Source: Rhizobium rhizoryzae (lineage in GTDB: Bacteria > Pseudomonadota > Alphaproteobacteria > Rhizobiales > Rhizobiaceae). Taken from it: a stretch of DNA of 64,000 nucleotides. Below, in pieces: positions 52,631-62,041 of this stretch; position 1 is the stretch's first letter; each line of letters opens with the position of its first letter. The stretch spans positions 434,001-498,000 of the forward strand of contig NZ_CP049249.1 of the NCBI RefSeq assembly GCF_011046895.1, in the 5' to 3' direction. The notes under the pieces were generated by a model that saw nothing but the letters and a program-made list of their open reading frames with translations, searched no databases and was not told the DNA's origin. The position numbers were made by a program, and so were the translations under genes.

Positions 52631-54685
52631 ATGCCTGCTGAAAACGTCTCACCCTCATCGCCATGGCATGCCGGAGAACTGCAGTTGCAGCGCCAAGCGG
52701 GCGTGGTCGACCAGATGGATCCTGTCGGGCGGAAGGTCTTGCGGACATTCCTGCTCGACCAGCACCGTGAGTTCTACGAGCTGCTGCCCTTCATTGTCAT
52801 TGGCTCCGTTGATCGCGACGGCATGCCCTGGGCCACGATCCGCTCCGGCCCGCCGGGCTTCCTGCATTCGCCCGATCCGCTGACGCTGAATATCGATGCC
52901 GCCAGCGATCCTGACGACCCGGCAGAAGCCGGACTGAACGACGGTGATGCAATCGGTCTGGTGGGCGTCGACCTCCTCACGCGCCGCCGCAACCGGCTGA
53001 ACGGTACCGTTGTCCGCAAGGGTGCCGACCATTTCTCCGTATCCGTCGGGCAGAGCTTCGGAAATTGTCCGCGCTACATCCAAAACAGGCAGTTCAACTT
53101 TGTGCGCGATCCTGCAGAACCCAGGCTCTCGGAAGTGCTGGTTTCAGACCGGCTAGACGCAGATGCACGGCGTATCATCGAGGCTGCCGACACCTTTTTC
53201 GTCGCCTCTTACGTGAATCGAACCAGCGAAGAGCGGCAAGTGGATGTCTCCCATCGCGGTGGTCGGCCAGGTTTTGTCCGCATTGATGCCGATGGCGGAC
53301 TGACCGTGCCGGATTTCAATGGCAACCTGTTCTTCAACACGCTCGGCAATTTCGTCATCAACCCGCGTGCCGGGCTGCTGTTCGTGGATCATGAGACGGG
53401 TGACATGTTGCAGATGACCGGCAGGGTCCAAGTCATACTGGATTCGCCCGAAATCGCTGCCTTTGACGGCGCAGAACGTCTCTGGCGCGTCCAGCCGGAA
53501 AAGGTGGTTCTGCGCAAGGATGCATTGCCGCTGCGGTGGGGGCTTCTGGAAGGCGGCGTGTCACCAAGCAGCCTAATGACCGGGGAATGGAGTAAAGCCG
53601 AAAGCCGCTTGAGGGTTGCCGAAAAGGCCAGGACATGGAGGCGCTTTCGCGTGGAACGGGCCATCCTTGAAAGCTCGACGATCCGTTCGTTGCACCTCGT
53701 GCCGGTCGATGGCGAGGCCGTTATCCCGCACCTTGCAGGTCAGCATCTGCCGATCCGCATTCAGGACGATACCTCGACGCTCCGTCGCAGCTATACGATC
53801 TCCAGCGCCCCATCGGATGGCGTCTACAGGCTGAGCGTGAAGCGTGAGGGAAGGGCCTCCACCCTCTTGCACGCAATGCAGGAAGGCGACGAGATCGAGG
53901 CGCTGGCGCCAGTGGGATCGTTCACCATCGACGCCATGGAACGCAGCCGTCCGGCGGTTCTGCTAGCCGCCGGCATCGGCATCACGCCCTTGCTGTCTAT
54001 GCTTCACCATCTCGTGCACACCGGCGATAGAACACGCTATCGTCGGCCCGTCTGGTTGTTCCGGTCGTCACGCACTTTCAAAGAGAGAGCCTTTGATCGC
54101 GAAATTGGTGAACTGGTGGCTCGCAGCGAGGGGACGCTTCGGGATATCAGAGTGCTCGGAACCCCCGAGGCCGCAGATGACGGCCTTTTCGATGCAGCCG
54201 GTCGTATCGACATGGCGCTCCTGAAGGCGCATCTGCCATTTGGCGACTATGATTTCTACCTCTGTGGACCGGCATCCTTCATGCAGTCGATGTATGACGG
54301 ACTGCGTCGTCTAAACGTTGCCGACGACCGTATCCATGCGGAGGCGTTCGGCCCCTCTGGCCTGAAGCGCGATCATGCTGCTCCCTCATCGCCGCCGCCG
54401 CTCAATCCTCCGGCTCTGGCTCCAACCCCCGTTGCGTTCACTCGATCAGGACGGGACGCGCTCTGGAAGCCGGGCGACGGGTCATTGCTGGAGCTCGCGG
54501 AACAAAGCGGTCTCAGCCCGCCTTATGGTTGCCGGGCTGGCAATTGCGGCGAATGCCGGACCAGGATTGTTAGCGGCAGGGTGAGATATGCGTCAGAGCC
54601 CAGCTACCCCGTAGCGGGTGATGAGGCGCTGATTTGCTGTTCGGTGCCTGCCCAAACAGACGAGAATTTGCAGCTCGACCTGTGA
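52631..54685 (+). CDS. PNPOx-like/ferredoxin reductase/2Fe-2S ferredoxin fusion
   Basis: A 684-residue three-part oxidoreductase. Residues up to about 330 resemble the pyridoxamine-phosphate-oxidase/flavin split barrel (FIVIGSVDRDGMPWATIRSG). Then a ferredoxin-NAD reductase part with the FAD motif RRSYTISSAPSDG and nucleotide region LLAAGIGITPLLSML. The C-terminus has the plant-type ferredoxin site CRAGNCGEC with a further Cys in ICCSV. AGGAGG sits before ATG 52631. Such fusions move electrons from NAD(P)H to an oxygenase or remove reactive species. With the glutathione transferase it suggests a detoxification unit. Confidence 0.88.
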   Translation: MPAENVSPSSPWHAGELQLQRQAGVVDQMDPVGRKVLRTFLLDQHREFYELLPFIVIGSVDRDGMPWATIRSGPPGFLHSPDPLTLNIDAASDPDDPAEAGLNDGDAIGLVGVDLLTRRRNRLNGTVVRKGADHFSVSVGQSFGNCPRYIQNRQFNFVRDPAEPRLSEVLVSDRLDADARRIIEAADTFFVASYVNRTSEERQVDVSHRGGRPGFVRIDADGGLTVPDFNGNLFFNTLGNFVINPRAGLLFVDHETGDMLQMTGRVQVILDSPEIAAFDGAERLWRVQPEKVVLRKDALPLRWGLLEGGVSPSSLMTGEWSKAESRLRVAEKARTWRRFRVERAILESSTIRSLHLVPVDGEAVIPHLAGQHLPIRIQDDTSTLRRSYTISSAPSDGVYRLSVKREGRASTLLHAMQEGDEIEALAPVGSFTIDAMERSRPAVLLAAGIGITPLLSMLHHLVHTGDRTRYRRPVWLFRSSRTFKERAFDREIGELVARSEGTLRDIRVLGTPEAADDGLFDAAGRIDMALLKAHLPFGDYDFYLCGPASFMQSMYDGLRRLNVADDRIHAEAFGPSGLKRDHAAPSSPPPLNPPALAPTPVAFTRSGRDALWKPGDGSLLELAEQSGLSPPYGCRAGNCGECRTRIVSGRVRYASEPSYPVAGDEALICCSVPAQTDENLQLDL

Positions 54686-54836
54686 GGCTGCCTGATCCGA
54701 GGGGAGCAAGAAGCGACCTGCGTTGTCGACACCACTCGACAGAAGAATTCGATCTATCGGCAACTGGAGCTGGTCGCTATGGATGAGTGAATAGAAAAGG
54801 GAAATGAGAATCGCGAGAGCACAGCCATCGCATCAA

Positions 54837-54867
54837 CCCTGATCTCGCCGTTTTGACGAGATCAGGG
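54837..54867 (-). terminator. Strong hairpin downstream of the cold-shock gene
   Basis: CCCTGATCTCG (54837-54847) pairs perfectly with CGAGATCAGGG (54857-54867) with a nine-base loop, 10 bases after the cold-shock gene stop. The following minus-strand bases are only mildly T-rich, so it may be a terminator of moderate strength or a 3' stability element. Confidence 0.65.
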
Positions 54868-54877
54868 ATTGTCGACT

Positions 54878-55081
54878 TTAGAGAACGGTTACGTTCTCAG
54901 CCTTCGACTTGCCAGTCTTGCGATCCTGACCAACGTCGTAGCTCACCTTCTGACCATCGGTCAGGGAAGCGCCGAAGCCGACAGCCGAGATGTGGACGAA
55001 CACGTCCGGACCACCATTGTCCGGAGTGATGAAGCCGAAGCCCTTGTCCTGAGCGAAAAACTTTACGGTACCAGTTGCCAT
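54878..55081 (-). CDS. Cold-shock protein (CspA family)
   Basis: A 67-residue single cold-shock domain. It starts [20 protein letters not shown], with the RNP1-like KGFGFI and RNP2-like DVFVHISAV motifs. It binds single-stranded RNA and DNA and relieves mRNA structure. The AAGAGGATAAG region before the ATG acts as ribosome site. It stands alone between the fusion oxidoreductase and the MarR operon, ahead of a hairpin. Confidence 0.95.
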   Translation of the reverse strand: MATGTVKFFAQDKGFGFITPDNGGPDVFVHISAVGFGASLTDGQKVSYDVGQDRKTGKSKAENVTVL

Positions 55082-55208
55082 CTTATCCTCTTTGAATCGA
55101 AGTGCGGACAAGCATTAGCGACTGGGCCGTCACACAGCAAGACAAGTTCTGCACAAGGCCACGTCAGTTCTCTTCAAGAGCATTGAAGCGGATCATGTTC
55201 TCGACGTT

Positions 55209-55745
55209 TCAGACTGTCTTCACGTTCTTCATCATAATCCGCATCGCACGGATCGCCGCCTCAAGATCCTGCGGGTCAACCCCCTGAATCAACGCCTCCT
55301 CACGCGCGAGCGCAATGCGGATGATGGTCGCGTGGAGTTCGTAACCTTTGTCGTTTAGCCACCAAGTGCGCTTTCTGGGGTCCTTCTCTGAGGTGACGGA
55401 TCCCAGGTAGCCCATCTCATCAAGGGTCGCCAGCGCACGGCTGGCCGCTGCCTTGTCCAGGTTGACAACTTCGCAGATTCGGGCGGCGGTGATTTCGGGT
55501 TCGATCGCGAGCATGGAGACGGTGCGCCACTCAGTGATACCAATGCCAAACCGATCGCGATAGACAGCAGACGCACCTCGGGAGAGGGCATTGTTGATGC
55601 TCGAGAGGAAGAAGGGTATATAATTCGTAATGTCGAGGATCTCGACATCGTCTCTTAGGGTCGTGGAGCGGGAAATTCGTGCCTCGGGGCAGACAGCCTC
55701 GCGTTCAGCGGATGGCCGCTTCTTCCGCGTCTCATGTTGATCCAT
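55209..55745 (-). CDS. MarR-family regulator
   Basis: A 178-residue regulator with the MarR winged helix (ISNYIPF-type dimer helix; ITEWRTVSMLAIEPEITAARICEVVNLDKAAASRALATL region). It is the last gene of the nine-gene operon; the first base of its ATG overlaps the previous stop. The inverted repeat AACGAGTTG-N6-CAACTCGTT at 63256-63279, upstream of the operon's first gene, is a suitable MarR operator. The effector is probably the aromatic acid imported by the operon. Confidence 0.85.
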   Translation of the reverse strand: MDQHETRKKRPSAEREAVCPEARISRSTTLRDDVEILDITNYIPFFLSSINNALSRGASAVYRDRFGIGITEWRTVSMLAIEPEITAARICEVVNLDKAAASRALATLDEMGYLGSVTSEKDPRKRTWWLNDKGYELHATIIRIALAREEALIQGVDPQDLEAAIRAMRIMMKNVKTV

Positions 55746-56980
55746 CAGGCAGGTTCTTTCAGCGCCTTTGCCAATTCGACGATGTCAAAATTTCGAGCTG
55801 CTAGAATGTCCAGCGACACGCCATCTGGCTGTCGAAGAAGCTTTCTCGCGGCCATATGTTCGCCGGCGGCATTGATTGTTTCCAGCGACAAGAATTTACC
55901 CATCTTGAATCGAAAAACAAGTTGTCGCCCGTCTGGGCCCACCACTGAAATGTCCTCGTCCGCTGCCTGACCAAGACCTGCAATCTGCAGCTTCAGGCTT
56001 CCCTGGTCGCTCCAGAACCAAGGGACAGCCTCATACACCACACTCTTGCCAATGATCCGCCGGGCGATTGTTCGAGCATGGTCGGTCGCCGCCTGCACTG
56101 ATTCAAGCCTGATGATGCCTCCTGATGTAGGGCAAGGGAAGGCTGCACAGTCGCCGAGTGCCGAAATCGAAGGATCAGCTGTCAGCAAGGTATTGTCTAC
56201 GACGACACCGTTTGCAACCTGAAGACCAGCCTCTTCAGCAAGCTCGGTATTGGGGCGGACGCCTGCGGCGAGCAGGATCATGTCCCCCTCGACGCTGCGG
56301 CCATCCGAAAGCCGAACCCCGCTTGCAAGACCATCATGACCTACTGTTACCTCAACCACTGACGCACCAAGAAGCAATTCGTTTCCGAGCTTTTCATGAA
56401 ACTCCCGGAAAGTCTGTGACATCGCCTCCGAAACCACGCGCGCCATCAGCCGTGGTGCCGCTTCGATGACCGTGACCTGGTGACCGGAAGAAACGGCCAC
56501 CGCAGCAAACTCCAGGCCGATGAAGCCGCCCCCTATGACGATGACCTTGCGAAATGTGGCGAGAGCATCACGCAGCCGGTCGGCATCCACCGTGGTCTTG
56601 AGGCTGTAGACGTTTGGGGCTTCCAGGCCCGGTATGAGAGGTACGAAGTTGCGTGCGCCAGTTGCGAGAACGAGATGCTCGTACGGCAGCATCCGGCCCG
56701 TCGACGTTTGTACCGTCCTGGCAATCCTATCGATGCCGACGGCCCGCTCCGGTGCAATGAGATCTATCCTGCTTCGCTCGAAGAAGCTTGCAGGACGAAG
56801 CTGTACCGCTTCTACTCTTCCGTCTCTCAGATACGCCTTGGAAAGAGGCGGACGCTGGTAGGGCAGACAGTCTTCATCTCCGATCATGGTGATCGGTGAC
56901 TGGTATCCCTCCTGCCGCAGGCTGGCCGCCAACTGAAAGCCGCCCTGGCCAGTTCCGATAATGACGACGCCGTCGCTCAT
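55745..56980 (-). CDS. Ferredoxin reductase (putidaredoxin-reductase type)
   Basis: A 411-residue FAD-dependent NAD(P)H reductase. The FAD motif GTGQGGFQLAASLRQEG is at the N-terminus, the second nucleotide site VIGGGFIGLEFAAVAVSSG in the middle, and the ATP-grasp-like ALGDCAAFPCP at the FAD O2' site. It passes electrons from NAD(P)H to the ferredoxin encoded just upstream (four-base overlap) and then to the P450. I chose ATG 56980 rather than the long unrelated extension. Confidence 0.92.
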   Translation of the reverse strand: MSDGVVIIGTGQGGFQLAASLRQEGYQSPITMIGDEDCLPYQRPPLSKAYLRDGRVEAVQLRPASFFERSRIDLIAPERAVGIDRIARTVQTSTGRMLPYEHLVLATGARNFVPLIPGLEAPNVYSLKTTVDADRLRDALATFRKVIVIGGGFIGLEFAAVAVSSGHQVTVIEAAPRLMARVVSEAMSQTFREFHEKLGNELLLGASVVEVTVGHDGLASGVRLSDGRSVEGDMILLAAGVRPNTELAEEAGLQVANGVVVDNTLLTADPSISALGDCAAFPCPTSGGIIRLESVQAATDHARTIARRIIGKSVVYEAVPWFWSDQGSLKLQIAGLGQAADEDISVVGPDGRQLVFRFKMGKFLSLETINAAGEHMAARKLLRQPDGVSLDILAARNFDIVELAKALKEPA

Positions 56981-57300
56981 GTCTGACTTTCCGGCAGATG
57001 GATGACCAGCCCATCGAGCTCCGGCCGGATACGGATCTGGCAGGAAAGGCGGCTTGTCGGCTTCACCTCGCAGGCCGCGCTCTCCAGCATGTCTTCTTCC
57101 CCATCCGCGCGGGTGCCCACTCGCTCCACCCATGCCTCGTCGACATAACAGTGGCATGTGGCGCACATCATGGAGCCGCCGCATTCGGCGACAATGCCAT
57201 CCACGTCGTTGGCGAGGGCCGCGCGCATGACGTTGTCTCCGTCAGCGGCGTCGACAGCAGTTTCGTTGCCGTCGTGAGATATAAAGATGATCCAGGTCAC
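56977..57300 (-). CDS. 2Fe-2S ferredoxin (adrenodoxin/putidaredoxin type)
   Basis: A 107-residue ferredoxin. The cluster ligands are CGGSMMCATC (Cx5Cx2C) and the later Cys in RLSCQIRI, the vertebrate/putidaredoxin arrangement that supports class I P450s. I chose GTG 57300, with AGGA upstream. It overlaps the reductase gene and follows the P450 by seven bases, so the three should form one electron chain. Confidence 0.93.
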   Translation of the reverse strand: MTWIIFISHDGNETAVDAADGDNVMRAALANDVDGIVAECGGSMMCATCHCYVDEAWVERVGTRADGEEDMLESAACEVKPTSRLSCQIRIRPELDGLVIHLPESQT

Positions 57301-57307
57301 GTTGATC

Positions 57308-58531
57308 CTATCGTGCGATGAAGCGCAGCGGCATGTGGTCGAGGGCGTGGATGGCATTGTTAGGTCGCCATACCGGCTCGCCCGCGAACTCCACACGTTC
57401 CACCTTCTCAGCAAGGACTGTCAGGACAGTCTCCAGCTCGAGGCGGGCCAGGTTCTGACCGACGCATCCATGGATTCCTGCCCCGAACGCCATGTGGCCC
57501 ACAGGCTTCCGCTCGACCCGGAAGACTTCCGGGTCATCCCATTTTTGCGGATCCAGATTTGCCGAAGCTAGAACGCAGAGGATCTTGGTTCCTTCCGCGA
57601 TATGTCGCCCTGCGACTTGCGTGTCATGATTGGCGGTGCGAGCAAACGTATGGACGGGGGAGGTGAAGCGCAGGACCTCTTCGAAACACGGACGGGCCAA
57701 GGAGGGATCTGCTCTCAGTTTCCTGTATTCATCGGGATTGGAGGCGAGGCACCACAAGGCATTCCCGATCCCCGTCACGGTCGTGTCGACGCCAGCGGAG
57801 AGGAAGGAGCGAACAAGCATGGCTGCTTCGGCTTCCGTGACTTCGCCATCGTCGGCGGCGCCATAGATCAGGGCACCCAGGCCATCCTTCGTCAGGCGGT
57901 CGCGGGCGCAGGCGGCAGTGATCCAGGGCACGATGTCCGGCGCCATCGCCATGGCGTTCCTGCGGAACTTGTTGTCCGGCCCCAAGGCGTTGAATACCAT
58001 GGCACCGTAGTCGACGAGCCTGCGGCGATCGCTGTCCACCATTCCGACTGCTTTCGGGAAAACAGCCACCGGAAAAGCTTCAGCGAGTTCGGCGACGGCT
58101 TCGAAGCTCTCTCGCATGATCAACTGGTCGAGGATCGCCTCTGCAGTCTGTCTAAACTGCTCCTTCAATCCGGCTATCGCCTTCGGCGACAGTGCCCGCG
58201 CCATCACCTTGCGTGTCTTCGTGTGATCCGGTGGGTCCACTTCAAGGATGATGGAAGGTGGTCTCCAGGGCTTGCCATACTTGAAATCGTTGAGACCAAC
58301 GCCGCGAGAGGAAACAAACCTGTTGTGATCGGAGAATATCTCGCGTGTCTCCTCGTATCGGCCTGAAGCCAGAACGGACCACTTCGGGATATAGACGAGC
58401 GGTCCTCGCGCCCGCAGTTCTGCATAGTAGGAAGCCGGATCGAGAAGCACTTCTTCCGCGTATGGATCCACATTCCACACAGGGATGTCGGAGGATGGCT
58501 CGAACGCCATATGGCCTTCAATCATGTTCAT
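57308..58531 (-). CDS. Cytochrome P450 (CYP199-like)
   Basis: A 407-residue class I P450. Heme-binding motif FGAGIHGCVG with the Cys thiolate; I-helix SAGVDTTVTG with the acid-alcohol pair; ExxR in EEVLR. The overall pattern, with GVGLNDF and the ferredoxin/reductase partners, resembles CYP199A enzymes that oxidise para-substituted benzoates, for example O-demethylating 4-methoxybenzoate. The family assignment is by recall and should be checked. GAGGAGGTAAAATCC precedes the ATG at 58531. Confidence 0.88.
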   Translation of the reverse strand: MNMIEGHMAFEPSSDIPVWNVDPYAEEVLLDPASYYAELRARGPLVYIPKWSVLASGRYEETREIFSDHNRFVSSRGVGLNDFKYGKPWRPPSIILEVDPPDHTKTRKVMARALSPKAIAGLKEQFRQTAEAILDQLIMRESFEAVAELAEAFPVAVFPKAVGMVDSDRRRLVDYGAMVFNALGPDNKFRRNAMAMAPDIVPWITAACARDRLTKDGLGALIYGAADDGEVTEAEAAMLVRSFLSAGVDTTVTGIGNALWCLASNPDEYRKLRADPSLARPCFEEVLRFTSPVHTFARTANHDTQVAGRHIAEGTKILCVLASANLDPQKWDDPEVFRVERKPVGHMAFGAGIHGCVGQNLARLELETVLTVLAEKVERVEFAGEPVWRPNNAIHALDHMPLRFIAR

Positions 58532-58552
58532 GGATTTTACCTCCTCCTCAGG

Positions 58553-59260
58553 TCAGGCTTGAGCAACGCCGATATGGCGCTCCAGCAGCTCCGGTTGTTG
58601 TTTGAGAGCGTCGGCCCCACCGTCGTAGACGATGGACCCATTGGTGATGACGACGGCGCGGTTTGCAAATTGCAGAGCCGCCGCCGCGTGCTGCTCGACC
58701 AGCAACACTGTCCTTTTTCCGTCAGCCGCCAGCGCTTCAAATGCCTGCATCAACTGCTCGCAGATAACCGGGGCAAGACCTTCGAGCGGCTCGTCGAGAA
58801 GAACGATCTGCGGTTCCGTCATCAGGGTCCGCGCAATTGCAAGCATCTGCTGCTCGCCACCCGAAAGCTGCGTGCCGCCGTTCTTGCGCCGCTCCTTCAG
58901 CCTCGGGAACAGAGCATAGGCTTCATCCAGAGAGGCATCGCCACGCATCACCGACGTGAGATTTTCCTCCACCGTGAGCGAGGGGAAGATGTCGCGGGTT
59001 TGGGATACCAGGCCAAGGGCAAGCATCGACCGCTGATGAGGGCGAAGATTTGATATGTCCTGGCTGTGCAGTTTGATCGTGCCTCTATGGAGCCGTGTCA
59101 GACCCATGACGGTCGCAAGCAGCGTCGTCTTGCCGGCTCCGTTGCGCCCGATCATCGCGACGCGGTCGCCGCGGTTTATCGTCAGCGTGACATCTTGCAG
59201 GATGTGCGTCTGTCCATAGCCTGCGGTGACATTGTTGAGGGATAGTGCAGCCTCAGTCAT
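58553..59260 (-). CDS. Branched-chain-type ABC ATPase (LivF-like)
   Basis: A 235-residue ATPase. Walker A is GRNGAGKTT, the signature LSGGEQQMLAIARTLM, and Walker B IVLLDEPLEGLAP. LivF types pair with LivG. ATG 59260 has GGAGG upstream and overlaps the LivG-like stop by eight bases. It lies directly before the P450 gene, so transporter and oxidation genes are co-transcribed. Confidence 0.93.
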   Translation of the reverse strand: MTEAALSLNNVTAGYGQTHILQDVTLTINRGDRVAMIGRNGAGKTTLLATVMGLTRLHRGTIKLHSQDISNLRPHQRSMLALGLVSQTRDIFPSLTVEENLTSVMRGDASLDEAYALFPRLKERRKNGGTQLSGGEQQMLAIARTLMTEPQIVLLDEPLEGLAPVICEQLMQAFEALAADGKRTVLLVEQHAAAALQFANRAVVITNGSIVYDGGADALKQQPELLERHIGVAQA

Positions 59261-59999
59261 GCGCGCCTCCGAGGTAAAGCTCACGGACCTTGGGATCCTT
59301 GCTGATCTCCTGTGGCGTACCTTCGGTGAGGATACGGCCGCTGACGAGAACCACGATCGAACGGGCCACCCGAAACACCAGATCCATATCGTGCTCGATG
59401 ATCAGTACCGCCAGTTCGGTCGGCAGCTTCTCGAGGGCTTCGACGATGAGATGACTCTCGCTGGAAGGAACACCTGCGGCTGGCTCGTCGAGAAGCACCA
59501 CTCGGGGCTTGAGCGCAAGCGTCAGCGCCAACTCGATCAACCGCTGCTGCCCATAAGCAAGCGATTCCACTGGCTTGTCTGCCAGAGACACGAGAGCGAA
59601 CTGCTCGAGCAGAGCGTCGACCTCCGCTTCAACGGTCTTGGAGCTTGCTGCACGTCCTAACAACTGCCCGCCGCGGCCTAACCGTTCAAGGATGGGGAGG
59701 CGGATGTTCTCGCGCACCGTCATTGTCTTGAAGAGCGTCGTGATCTGGAAGGTCTTGGCGATGCCACGCTTGACCCGTGCCGCTTCACCAAGCTTCCCTA
59801 TATCCTGACCGTCGAAGCGGATGGTGCCGCCACTGGGCGAGAGCTTGCCCGTCACCAGATTGGCAAAGGTTGTCTTTCCGGCACCATTCGGTCCGATCAA
59901 GGCCTTTCGCGCTCCCGGAGGCAGATCGAAGTCTATGCCCTCGGCCACTGTCAGACCGCCAAAGGTTTTTCTGAGCCCACGGACTTCAAGACCTTGCAT
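59253..59999 (-). CDS. Branched-chain-type ABC ATPase (LivG-like)
   Basis: A 248-residue ATPase starting MQGLEVRGLRKTFGGLTVAE, with Walker A GPNGAGKTT, signature SLAYGQQRLIELALTLAL and Walker B VVLLDEPAAGV. The signature motif has YGQQ instead of the usual SGGQ, which is common in LivG. It works with LivF on the LivHM channel. It overlaps the LivM-like gene by 14 bases. Confidence 0.93.
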   Translation of the reverse strand: MQGLEVRGLRKTFGGLTVAEGIDFDLPPGARKALIGPNGAGKTTFANLVTGKLSPSGGTIRFDGQDIGKLGEAARVKRGIAKTFQITTLFKTMTVRENIRLPILERLGRGGQLLGRAASSKTVEAEVDALLEQFALVSLADKPVESLAYGQQRLIELALTLALKPRVVLLDEPAAGVPSSESHLIVEALEKLPTELAVLIIEHDMDLVFRVARSIVVLVSGRILTEGTPQEISKDPKVRELYLGGAHD

Positions 60000-60993
60000 T
60001 GTCGCGCCTCCGAAACAGGTCTGAGATGGCTTTGGGGATGCCAAGCACCCCTGACGGCACGAAGAATACGACGCCGAGGATCAGTGCCCCGATGATAAAG
60101 AGCCAGTTGAATGGATCGACGGCCGCGGCGACATGGTGAACCGTCATGAAGATCAGGACACCGATCACCGCGCCATACAAACGCCCGGTCCCGCCCAGGA
60201 TCAGCATGATGAGGGCTTCGGCCGACAGGTTGAAGGCGTATACTTCAAGACTGACAAGCTGCGTCACTTGTGCCGCGAGTGCGCCCGCGACGCCTGCGAT
60301 GGCACCACCGATGGTATAGACGGTCACGAGCCGCCAATATACCGGGCTGCCGATGGCAACCATGCGGGCGGCGCTGTCCTTGATACCTCGGACCGAAAGT
60401 CCGAGTGGCGACAGCGTCACGATCTTGAGAACGGCGTAGCAGACAACGACAACCGCCAGAGCATACCAGTAGCCTGTGCGACCGATGAAGTCGAACTTGA
60501 ACATGCCGAGCACTGGCTCCATGCGAATGCCACGCAGGCCGTCGGCACCACCGGTGAGATCGCGCGCTTGGTTGGCGATCTCTTGACAGATTAAGGTCAC
60601 CGCAATCGAGAGCATCAGCAGCGTCAGTCCGTGTGAGCGCATCAGAAGCAGGCCGGAGACGAAGGCGAGCACGGCCCCTGCAATGGCCCCCACCGCAAGA
60701 CCGGTAAGAGGGTCACCTGAGACATGCACGGCGAACAGTCCGGCGGCATAAGCACCGGTGCCATAGAGAGCCGCGTGACCAAGGGTCGCGATGCCCGCAT
60801 AGCCGAGGACGAGATCGAGCGACAGCACGAACAGGATCATCACAAGGAAGCGGGTAATGAGGGCGAGGTCGTAGGGGAAGGCATAGAAGGCGGCCACAGC
60901 ACAGGTCAGCATGGCTGCCTCGGGCAACAATGGCACCCGGACTGCAGTCGTCCAGGAACGGATTTGATCTGGGGATTGGAGATCAGAGGTCAT
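59986..60993 (-). CDS. Branched-chain-type ABC permease (LivM-like)
   Basis: A 335-residue permease with about nine hydrophobic segments. Family segments are SLDLVLGYAGIATLGHAALYGTGAY and IKDSAARMVAIGSPVYWRLV. I chose ATG 60993 (MTSDLQSPD), one base after the LivH stop. With LivH it forms the channel for the aromatic acid or related substrate. Confidence 0.92.
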   Translation of the reverse strand: MTSDLQSPDQIRSWTTAVRVPLLPEAAMLTCAVAAFYAFPYDLALITRFLVMILFVLSLDLVLGYAGIATLGHAALYGTGAYAAGLFAVHVSGDPLTGLAVGAIAGAVLAFVSGLLLMRSHGLTLLMLSIAVTLICQEIANQARDLTGGADGLRGIRMEPVLGMFKFDFIGRTGYWYALAVVVVCYAVLKIVTLSPLGLSVRGIKDSAARMVAIGSPVYWRLVTVYTIGGAIAGVAGALAAQVTQLVSLEVYAFNLSAEALIMLILGGTGRLYGAVIGVLIFMTVHHVAAAVDPFNWLFIIGALILGVVFFVPSGVLGIPKAISDLFRRRDNARS

Positions 60994-60994
60994 G

Positions 60995-61855
60995 TCATGC
61001 CTTTCCGAGAAGGCCGGCAGGCCGGAATGCGAGAAGCGCCATGACCAGAGCAAAGAACACGATCGTTCCCGCATCAGGGATGAGGTAGCGGGATGCCGTC
61101 TCCAGGACGCCGAGGGCAAGTGCCGCCGCGAATGATCCCGTGATCGAGCCCATGCCGCCGACGGAGACGACGATGAGGAACAGCACCATGTAACGAAGCG
61201 GATAATAGGCATCGACAGGCAGGAGTTCGGAGCCAAGAATTCCTCCCAGTGCCGCCAGACCTGCGCCAAGACAGAAGGTGGCCGCGTAGATCCTGTCAGT
61301 GTTGATGCCAAGCGAGCTTGCAATGTTGCGGTTATCGACCGATGCGCGAAGCCGGGTGCCAAAGCGGCTCCTGTCCAAGGTCAGAACCAGCCCGATGGTG
61401 ACGGCAATGCCTGCCAGAATGACGACCAGACGATGGGCCGGAAGAACCCGGAAACCCAGATCGAGCGAGTGCTGGAGAGACGCCGGAAGGGGGATAGACA
61501 GCAGGCTCGATCCGAGCAACTTGTTGACGGCAGCGATCACCATGAACGTGATCCCTATGGTGGACAGAACCTGCTGCAGCTCTCCCAGTCTGTAGATGCG
61601 ACGGAAGAGAAGGCGTTCGCTCAGAAACGCCGAACCAATGGTCACGGCGATGGCGAGGGGTACCGCGACATAGTAGCCGAGGCCCCAACGCAAGATGAGC
61701 GTATGAGCAACCGCCCCGCCAACCAGCGCGAAGGCGCCATGCGCCAGGTTGATCACCCGCATGAGACCCATGGTCACCGACAGGCCGACGGAGATCATGA
61801 ACAGGATCATGCCATAGGCGATCCCGTCGACTGCAATGTTCAGCAATAGCGACAT
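60995..61855 (-). CDS. Branched-chain-type ABC permease (LivH-like)
   Basis: A 286-residue permease starting MSLLLNIAVDGIAYGMILFM, with the family motif MGLMRVINLAHGAFALVGG. It pairs with LivM. It follows the binding-protein gene after 186 bases, in which a very strong hairpin lies at 61968-61999, so expression of the channel is probably kept below that of the binding protein. Confidence 0.92.
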   Translation of the reverse strand: MSLLLNIAVDGIAYGMILFMISVGLSVTMGLMRVINLAHGAFALVGGAVAHTLILRWGLGYYVAVPLAIAVTIGSAFLSERLLFRRIYRLGELQQVLSTIGITFMVIAAVNKLLGSSLLSIPLPASLQHSLDLGFRVLPAHRLVVILAGIAVTIGLVLTLDRSRFGTRLRASVDNRNIASSLGINTDRIYAATFCLGAGLAALGGILGSELLPVDAYYPLRYMVLFLIVVSVGGMGSITGSFAAALALGVLETASRYLIPDAGTIVFFALVMALLAFRPAGLLGKA

Positions 61856-61967
61856 TAGCCACTCCAGTGGACGAACGGATTTGTGCCGCCGGCACCTCCA
61901 GCGACTGAACAAGACTGGGTAAGGAATTGTGGTCTGGAGCGCTTCCCGTGAACTCGGGATCAACTTT

Positions 61968-61999
61968 GTTTCACGACTGGCGTCCGCCAGTCGTGAAAC
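61968..61999 (-). other. Very strong hairpin between binding protein and permease
   Basis: GTTTCACGACTGGCG (61968-61982) and CGCCAGTCGTGAAAC (61985-61999) form 15-base perfect arms separated by two bases, the strongest inverted repeat in the window. It lies 43 bases after the binding-protein stop. No U-run follows, so a role as mRNA stabiliser or partial terminator is likely. Confidence 0.75.
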
Positions 62000-62041
62000 C
62001 TGAAGGGACTGGCGCTCTAGGATAAGGGCCGAGCTACCTGA

